10,446 nt of DNA, taken from assembly GCA_001483205.1 (NCBI GenBank), contig JPPB01000287.1, forward strand, positions 1 through 10,446, read 5' to 3'. Positions 6,311 to 10,446 of this stretch are shown in pieces. The position numbers were made by a program, and so were the translations under genes. How positions within the stretch are numbered: the stretch's first letter is position 1; every line of letters begins with the position of its first letter. This DNA is from an alpha proteobacterium 3107 (lineage in GTDB: Bacteria; Pseudomonadota; Alphaproteobacteria; Rhodobacterales; Rhodobacteraceae). The notes beneath the pieces were generated by a model. It was not told the origin of the DNA. It did no database searches and saw only the letters and a list, made by a program, of their open reading frames with translations.

Positions 6311-6769
6311 ATGATCCCACGCCGCGCCTTCCTGGCCATTGCCGCCGTTTCTGCCTCTGCCGGGCTGCTGGCTGTCGCCGTCCGCGCCGAAGAGCCGCAG
6401 GTCTATGCAACGGATGGCGTCGCCATCAACGGATACGACCCGGTCGCCTATTTCACCGAAGGCGCGCCGGTCAAGGGGTCCGAACAGATCACCCACGAGT
6501 GGAACGGCGCGACATGGCAATTCGCCTCTGCCGAAAACCGCGATGCTTTTGCCGCCGACCCGGACGCCCACGCGCCGCAATATGGCGGCTATTGCGCCTA
6601 TGCCGTGTCCAGAGGTTACATCGCCACCACCGATCCCGACGCCTGGACGGTGCATGACGGCAGGCTTTACCTGAACTACAGCCTGCGGGTGCGCCGCCAG
6701 TGGGAGCGGGACATTCCGGGCAATATCGAAAAGGGAGACGCCAACTGGCCCGGCGTTCTGGACGGATAA
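6311..6769 (+). CDS. Exported YHS-domain protein
   Basis: A 152-residue protein with an N-terminal signal peptide: MIPRRAFL, a hydrophobic stretch at 7-24, and probable cleavage after VRA at 24-26. The RRAFL sequence suggests Tat export, though Sec is possible. The mature part has the YHS signature GYDPVAYFTEG (41-51), ASAENRDAFAADP (72-84) and YGGYCAYAVSRGY (91-103) with the conserved Cys95. YHS domains are thought to bind metal or act in redox proteins; the exact role of this family is not established. The frame is open from further upstream inside repeat E5, but ATG 6311 is preceded by AAAGGAGAG and gives the signal peptide. The 5' leader holds an inverted ATGAGGGC/GCCCTCAT pair about 55 bp apart, of unknown meaning. 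The gene appears to be a single unit. Confidence 0.9.
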   Translation: MIPRRAFLAIAAVSASAGLLAVAVRAEEPQVYATDGVAINGYDPVAYFTEGAPVKGSEQITHEWNGATWQFASAENRDAFAADPDAHAPQYGGYCAYAVSRGYIATTDPDAWTVHDGRLYLNYSLRVRRQWERDIPGNIEKGDANWPGVLDG

Positions 6770-6803
6770 CGGGGCGATCACAACTATATTATGTCATGCC
6801 CCC

Positions 6804-6832
6804 TTCAAAAGCCGGGATATGATGTCTATATT
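6804..6832 (+). promoter_or_regulatory. Possible sigma-70 promoter for a small RNA
   Basis: TTCAAA (6804-6809) and TATATT (6827-6832) are separated by exactly 17 bp. Four of six and five of six bases match the consensus. This is in AT-richer sequence just after the YHS gene, and transcription would begin near 6840. The call rests on motif match alone. Confidence 0.35.
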
Positions 6833-6839
6833 GCCAGAC

Positions 6840-6926
6840 AGGAGCGCGAAACAGGAACTATCGTGCTTCTCTTCACTGTCCCTCGTTCCACGACTGCGCC
6901 CGGAAAATTTACCCGGGCGCTTTTTT
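6840..6926 (+). ncRNA. Candidate small RNA, about 87 nt
   Basis: The interval lies between a promoter-like pair and a strong intrinsic terminator. A GGAAC (6854-6858)/GTTCC (6885-6889) stem would present a loop rich in pyrimidines (CTTCTCTTC), like the anti-ribosome-site loops of bacterial regulatory RNAs. The terminator hairpin with its U tract completes a typical sRNA shape. It matches no family I can name. The alternative is that this is simply the 3' untranslated end of the YHS mRNA, possibly processed. The open frame at 6791-6973 runs through the terminator and is not credible. Confidence 0.3.
6896..6926 (+). terminator. Rho-independent terminator after the YHS gene
   Basis: GCGCCCGG (6896-6903) pairs perfectly with CCGGGCGC (6913-6920) over a nine-base loop and is followed by six T (6921-6926). 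It ends the YHS transcript or the candidate small RNA. Confidence 0.85.
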
Positions 6927-6971
6927 GTGTGCTGAGGGGTGGTAGAAGTGCGGGCAGAGGATGCTTTTTCT

Positions 6972-7236
6972 AAGACCTTTGCATAAGGCTGTATCGCCCC
7001 CAAAATGTCCCGCCCGGCGGCACGCCGGGCAGCGCCTTTGGGCTCCGCCCGTTCGGCCCTGAAACGGTCCACCGGACCGTTTCCAAGGCGGGCCTCACCC
7101 CCCGGCAGGCGCTTTGAACGTCTCAACCCTTTGCAACGCTTGGACTTTACGGGAAAGCCATCTCCAATTTGGAATGTCGCGAAAAGCGCCCGCCCAGGCA
7201 GGCGGCTGCCCGGCTGAGCTATTATGCAGAGGTTTT
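6972..7236. repeat. Chimeric dispersed repeat, copy E6
   Basis: At 265 bp this is the longest copy. It starts AAGACCTTTGCATAAGG with the E2a-type arm and continues into the hairpin GCCCGGCG-GCA-CGCCGGGC (7012-7030). A module shared with E7 follows and ends in the 10-bp hairpin GAAACGGTCC-ACC-GGACCGTTTC (7061-7083). From about 7100 on it is an inverted copy of the left half of E3/E5, including the core with TTGCAA, and ends GCTATTATGCAGAGGTTTT. The make-up suggests recombination between copies. It lies 30 bp beyond the tRNA-Ala 3' end. No frame within it is conserved between copies. Confidence 0.85.
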
Positions 7237-7266
7237 AGGCATATGTCCCGAAAAGCGACGGCGGGG

Positions 7267-7342
<76 letters not shown>

Positions 7343-7418
7343 GAAGCGCGGGCAGTAAACGGACGCCCGCCCTACGCGCATGGCCGCTGTCTAGGCGAGG
7401 GCGCAGGGCACTTCAAGC

Positions 7419-7466
7419 GAAAAATCCCCTGTCCGGCCCGGCGGACGGGCGGCCTGACAGGGGCGA
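7419..7466 (-). terminator. Rho-independent terminator on the minus strand
   Basis: Read on the minus strand, CCCCTGTC (7463-7456) pairs with GACAGGGG (7433-7426) around a GC-rich inner loop, followed by ATTTTT. No T tract exists on the plus side, so it acts leftward. It would end the DUF2007/methyltransferase/DUF465 transcript, or an unrecognised RNA from 7470-7919, just before the tRNA-Ala promoter region. Confidence 0.75.
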
Positions 7467-7469
7467 TTC

Positions 7470-7919
7470 GGCCCGAATGACCGGCTATTGATCATGGGTC
7501 GCCACCATCCGGCCCGGTTTCCGCGCATTGTTTCCCCGACGCGAACGGCAAGGCGGGAACGGTTTGGCCCCGGGCAGGGATGTGGCAGACATGTGCCTGA
7601 CCGGTATCAGGGCCAAGCGGTCCGGGGGGCCGTTGCCCGCCTCAGCAGCGTTGCCTCTGAGCGGTCTGGCCCGGTTTGTTCTGATACGCCGCCGCAGGCC
7701 GGTGACCTGAGTCCCTCCCCCGGGAGCCGCGCCGGGTGCTTTTCCGCAGAGATCGGGAGCGCCCGGCGCGGTTTTGGCGTGTTCCGGCATTCCGTCGGGC
7801 GGCATCCGGCCTTCAGGCTGAATTGTGTCGCGCCCAAAACCAAATCCCCCGCCCGGCGACCCCGGGCGAATCAACATGTGGGCGCACTGCCCGCCCCGGC
7901 CTACCGCCGGTCGGCTGCT
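7470..7919. other. 450-bp stretch with no recognised gene
   Basis: Frames are open on both strands (7488-7940 plus; 7485-7877 minus). The minus frame would give a basic, Pro/Gly/Arg-rich 130-residue product that stops 19 bases before the terminator. However, it has no ribosome site, uses ATA, AGA and AGG codons that are rare in the neighbouring genes, and has weak third-position GC bias. I looked for conserved motifs of RNase P RNA, tmRNA and SRP RNA and found none. The DNA is GC-rich with several hairpins. It may be a long 3' untranslated region, a structured RNA or a decayed gene. Confidence 0.4.
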
Positions 7920-8087
7920 TCAGGCGCGGGTCAGGCGTGAGATTTCTTCCTTGAGCCTGAGCTTCTGCTTTTTCAGGGCCGAGATTTCAAGGTCATCGAT
8001 TCCGGGGTGTTTCCGGGCCTCCTCGACCTGCTGCGACAGACTTTCATGCTTTTTACGAAGCTCCTGCACATGGGCGCTCACGCTCAT
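7920..8087 (-). CDS. DUF465 (YdcH-family) small coiled-coil protein
   Basis: A 55-residue charged helical protein beginning MSVSAHVQELRKKHESLSQQ and ending EEISRLTRA. It contains the family pattern of a short N-terminal helix, a turn at HPGIDDLEIS (27-36), and a second helix with LKKQKLRLKEEI (38-49). It is predicted to be a cytoplasmic helical hairpin; the family's function is unknown. The start is certain: AGGAGG (8099-8094) lies six bases before the ATG. It follows the methyltransferase on the same strand after a 121-bp gap holding a direct repeat that could be a control site. The length is normal for the family. Confidence 0.88.
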   Translation of the reverse strand: MSVSAHVQELRKKHESLSQQVEEARKHPGIDDLEISALKKQKLRLKEEISRLTRA

Positions 8088-8152
8088 TCCTGACCTCCTT
8101 AAATTGAGTTTTCATCCTGCCAGTCCAGCACAGAATCCGCCCGCTGTCACGC

Positions 8153-8180
8153 GATTGTGCAAAAAATCGGCGGATTGTGC
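8153..8180. promoter_or_regulatory. Direct repeat GATTGTGC with 20-bp period
   Basis: GATTGTGCAAAA begins at 8153 and GATTGTGCGAAG at 8173, exactly 20 bp apart, so both face the same side of the helix. They lie upstream of the DUF465 start on the minus strand and downstream of the methyltransferase stop. They could be a protein-binding site, but no regulator can be named. Confidence 0.3.
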
Positions 8181-8208
8181 GAAGGATTGCCGATCAGCAC
8201 CAAGGCCG

Positions 8209-8976
8209 TCAGCCGGGAAAGTCCAGCCCGTGGCCCCCGCGCAGGATGCCGCTGAGCTGCTCGGTATAGCTGTCGCCGTCCCGGTCGTGATGCGACCCTT
8301 TGTGCATAATCAGCGGGAAATGCAGGCGAAACGCTGCCCGTCCCCCCTTGCGCGCCCGGACCAGCGCCAGATGCGGGGCGCGGCCCGTGCGCGCCGACAC
8401 CGGCAGAACCTCCGCACTGCCCAAACCGGTCGTGTCAATCGCAGTCAGAAGCTCGGGCAGGCGGCGCATGTCCTGAATGACGCTGAGGCACCCCCTGGGG
8501 GACAAACGCTTTGCAGCAACCCCGATCCAGTCGGTCAGCGCCGTTGCCCCCGCCCGCGCCGTATCGCGGCCCGGCTCTTTGGCCGGGGGGCCGGTTTCGC
8601 GCCGGAAATAGGGCGGGTTGGCCATCACATGATCAAAACCCCGACCGCGAAGGGCCTCGGGCAGCGCCCGCAGATCGGCGACATGAACCGCCATCGCGCA
8701 GCCGTTCCGGGCCGCATTCCGCCGGGCGAGCTCCGCATAATCCGCCTGCACCTCTACCCCGGACAGCTCAAGGCCGGGCACACGGGCGGCAAGGCACAGA
8801 CAGGCAACCCCCGCCCCGCAGCCCAGTTCCAGCACCGACTGCCCCGGATGCGCCGGAACCGACGCCGCCAGCAGCACCGGATCAACCCCGGCGCGGTAGC
8901 CTTTCGCCGGTTGTGCGACACTCAGTCGCCCGCCGAGAAACCGGTCATGGGTCAGGGCGTTTTCAGGGAAACTCAC
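8209..8976 (-). CDS. tRNA1(Val) A37 N6-methyltransferase (TrmN6-like)
   Basis: A 255-residue class I S-adenosylmethionine-dependent methyltransferase of the TrmN6/YfiC group. Motif I is LELGCGAGVA (49-58), the adenosine-contacting acidic residue is probably Glu75 (SGVEV), and the catalytic NPPY is at 120-123, as in N6-adenine methyltransferases. The N-terminal GYRAGVDPVLLAASVP (26-41) is characteristic of the group. The E. coli member methylates A37 of tRNA1(Val); the exact target here is inferred. The start is GTG 8976, overlapping the DUF2007 stop as GTGA and preceded by GGAAGG, which indicates translational coupling. The frame is open further upstream, but that part is out of family and overlaps DUF2007. 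Confidence 0.88.
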   Translation of the reverse strand: MSFPENALTHDRFLGGRLSVAQPAKGYRAGVDPVLLAASVPAHPGQSVLELGCGAGVACLCLAARVPGLELSGVEVQADYAELARRNAARNGCAMAVHVADLRALPEALRGRGFDHVMANPPYFRRETGPPAKEPGRDTARAGATALTDWIGVAAKRLSPRGCLSVIQDMRRLPELLTAIDTTGLGSAEVLPVSARTGRAPHLALVRARKGGRAAFRLHFPLIMHKGSHHDRDGDSYTEQLSGILRGGHGLDFPG

Positions 8977-9191
8977 AACCCTTCCGCCTCGATCCCGTTG
9001 TCCTTCAGAATAGCGCGCGCCCGGAACAGATCGCCGGTTCTGACCATCAGGCGGCGCGGCAGAATACCGATGGAGCCTTCGAGAACACTCATGTTTACGT
9101 CCATCGGAAAGCAGTCTATACCTTCGCCCCGGAGCAGGGCCGAGGCATAGGCGATGAGCGTAGGGTCGTTTGTCCGCAGAAGCTCTTTCAT
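8973..9191 (-). CDS. DUF2007 small protein
   Basis: A 72-residue protein starting MKELLRTNDPTLIAYASALL, with the DUF2007 pattern of an N-terminal strand, a helix, then GEGIDCFPMDVNMSVLEGSI (22-41) and LMVRTGDLFRARAIL (48-62). The fold resembles a small ferredoxin-like domain sometimes annotated as a putative signal-transducing protein; its role is unknown. ATG 9191 fits the family start but has no ribosome site; the bases before it are TTATGTCCCGGT. It may be read from a leaderless mRNA, or an ATG at 9211 may be used. It overlaps the methyltransferase start by four bases and is divergent from the polyprenyl synthase. Confidence 0.85.
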   Translation of the reverse strand: MKELLRTNDPTLIAYASALLRGEGIDCFPMDVNMSVLEGSIGILPRRLMVRTGDLFRARAILKDNGIEAEGL

Positions 9192-9257
9192 ACCGGGACA
9201 TAAAAGCATGGCGACAGGTTTGTCGAGACCGGACGCCACCAAAGGCATGGCGCTGTG

Positions 9258-10256
9258 ATGAGTCTGGATGAGACCGCCGTCAAACCCCATGATGCTCTGG
9301 CCGCCTGTCTGGCGGACGAGATGGAGGCCGTGAACCGGCTGATCCGGGAGCGCATGGCATCGCGCCACGCGCCGCGCATTCCGCAGGTCACCGCCCATCT
9401 GGTCGATGCCGGTGGCAAGCGGCTGCGCCCGATGCTGACACTGGCGGCGGCAAAGCTGTGCGGCTATCAGGGGCCGTATCATGTCCACCTCGCGGCGACG
9501 GTCGAGTTCATCCATACGGCGACGCTCTTGCATGACGATGTGGTCGATGAAAGCGCCCGGCGGCGGGGCAGGCCGACCGCCAACCTGTTGTGGAATAACA
9601 AGTCGAGCGTGCTGGTCGGGGATTACCTGTTTTCCCGGTCCTTTCAGTTGATGGTTGAGGCCGGGTCGATCCGGGTTTTGGGCATTCTTGCCGATGCGTC
9701 GGCGACCATCGCCGAGGGCGAGGTTCTGCAACTGGGCGTCGCCCATGACATCCGCACCGATGAGGGCGTCTATATGCGGGTGATCCGGGGCAAGACTGCG
9801 GCCCTGTTTGCCGCCGCCGCCGAGGTGGGGGGGGTGATCGCGGGCGCGCCCGAGGATCAGGTCAGGGCGCTTCATGCCTATGGCGACGCGCTGGGGATCA
9901 GCTTTCAGATTGTTGATGACCTGCTGGATTACTGGGGCACGGGGGCGACCGGCAAGAACACCGGCGACGATTTTCGCGAGCGCAAGCTGACGCTGCCGGT
10001 GATCAAGGCGCTGACCGGGGCCGGGGACGAGGAACGGGCGTTCTGGACCCGCGTGATCGGGCAGGGGGTGCAGCGGGAGGGCGACCTGGAGCAGGCGCTG
10101 GAATTGCTGAACCGGCGCGGCGCGATGGAGCAGACCCGAAACGAAGCACTTGCCTGGGCGGACAGGGCGAGGGCCGCGCTGGAGGCTCTGCCGGATGATC
10201 CGGTGCGGGACATGTTGCGGGACATGGCGGGTTACGTCACCGAGCGGATTGTGTAG
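9258..10256 (+). CDS. ispB: Long-chain polyprenyl diphosphate synthase (probably decaprenyl)
   Basis: A 332-residue trans-isoprenyl diphosphate synthase. It adds isopentenyl diphosphate units to make the C40-C50 side chain of ubiquinone; in this bacterial group the product is usually decaprenyl (UQ-10), so ddsA would also be a fitting name. Visible motifs are GGKRLRP (52-58), the first Asp-rich motif DDVVD (93-97), GKT (178-180) and the second Asp-rich motif DDLLD (220-224). The residue five before the first Asp motif is Ala88 in HTATLLHDD, as in long-chain synthases. GTG 9255 is directly followed by ATG 9258; the ATG is preferred. The 66-bp gap to divergent DUF2007 must hold both promoters. 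A 16-bp palindrome (CTTATCCGCGGATAAG, 10270-10285) follows the stop without a T tract. Confidence 0.94.
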   Translation: MSLDETAVKPHDALAACLADEMEAVNRLIRERMASRHAPRIPQVTAHLVDAGGKRLRPMLTLAAAKLCGYQGPYHVHLAATVEFIHTATLLHDDVVDESARRRGRPTANLLWNNKSSVLVGDYLFSRSFQLMVEAGSIRVLGILADASATIAEGEVLQLGVAHDIRTDEGVYMRVIRGKTAALFAAAAEVGGVIAGAPEDQVRALHAYGDALGISFQIVDDLLDYWGTGATGKNTGDDFRERKLTLPVIKALTGAGDEERAFWTRVIGQGVQREGDLEQALELLNRRGAMEQTRNEALAWADRARAALEALPDDPVRDMLRDMAGYVTERIV

Positions 10257-10323
10257 GGCAGGGGGGCGGCTTATCCGCGGATAAGGTCAAGGCTTCTGAC
10301 ATATTATGGCCTGAGCACTGTAA

Positions 10324-10446
10324 AATGACCTCTGCATATTGGTGGGTCGGCAACCAACCCGTCCGCCCGGCGGAACGCCGGGCAGCGCCCGCCATAGGGC
10401 TCCGCCCGTTCGGCCCTGAAACGGTCCACCGGACCGTTTCCGAGAC
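10324..10446. repeat. Dispersed repeat, copy E7, cut by window end
   Basis: It starts AATGACCTCTGCATATTGG, then carries the ACCCGTCCGCCCGG arm, the hairpin GCCCGGCG-GAA-CGCCGGGC (10365-10383) and the shared module GGGCTCCGCCCGTTCGGCCC. It ends in the hairpin GAAACGGTCC-ACC-GGACCGTTTC (10418-10440), identical to that of E6. The right end lies outside the window. It sits 68 bp after the polyprenyl synthase stop. Confidence 0.82.

Noticed and set aside
3122..7236. A peptide frame shared by the cores of E3, E5 and E6 (similar to LQRMDFM...KSARPGRRLPG)
   Set aside because: E3 has a stop and a frame change in it, and the similarity is explained by DNA-level conservation of the repeat.
7825..9150. 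A 441-codon plus-strand frame opposite DUF465 and the methyltransferase
   Set aside because: It covers three well-supported minus-strand genes and has no recognisable family features.
10270..10285. The palindrome CTTATCCGCGGATAAG as a terminator of the polyprenyl synthase gene
   Set aside because: No T tract follows on either strand, so intrinsic termination is not supported; it is only a 16-bp palindrome of unknown role.

Overview
The window looks like chromosomal DNA from a high-GC alphaproteobacterium, most likely of the Rhodobacterales. The support is the protein sequences (a long-chain polyprenyl diphosphate synthase of the ubiquinone-10 type, a YHS-domain protein, DUF465 and DUF2007 proteins typical of that order), strong GC bias at third codon positions, and two tRNA genes with encoded CCA ends. 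I see no phage, plasmid, CRISPR or toxin/defence genes. The genes are ordinary housekeeping and catabolic genes in short units on both strands.

Layout. 1-408: repeats and no gene. 409-1625 (+): an alpha/beta hydrolase and a VOC-family protein in an overlapping pair. 1626-2162: repeats and one doubtful short ORF. 2163-2987 (-): (S)-ureidoglycine aminohydrolase of purine/allantoin breakdown, with a palindrome over its likely promoter. 3100-3310: repeat. 3383-4711 (+): UDP-glucose 6-dehydrogenase. 4744-4903: a repeat whose end touches the CCA end of tRNA-Tyr (4903-4986, -). 5061-5888 (+): the 23S rRNA 2'-O-methyltransferase RlmB. 5968-6181: repeat. 6311-6769 (+): exported YHS-domain protein, then a promoter-plus-terminator pair that may mark a small RNA (6840-6926). 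6972-7236: repeat. 7267-7342 (-): tRNA-Ala(GGC). 7419-9191 (-): a probable unit of DUF2007, a TrmN6-like tRNA methyltransferase and DUF465, closed by a clear intrinsic terminator. 9258-10256 (+): polyprenyl diphosphate synthase, divergent from that unit. 10324-end: another repeat.

The main novelty candidate is a family of dispersed repeats of about 110-265 bp that fills almost every longer intergenic gap. Copies are bounded by inverted ends resembling AAGACCTCTGCATA / TATGCAGAGGTCTT. They carry strong internal hairpins and are mosaics of a few exchangeable arms. No copy encodes a protein. One hairpin stays perfectly paired in seven copies although its bases and loop differ. The family resembles a non-autonomous, MITE-like or REP-like element, but I cannot tie it to a named family and no transposase is in the window.
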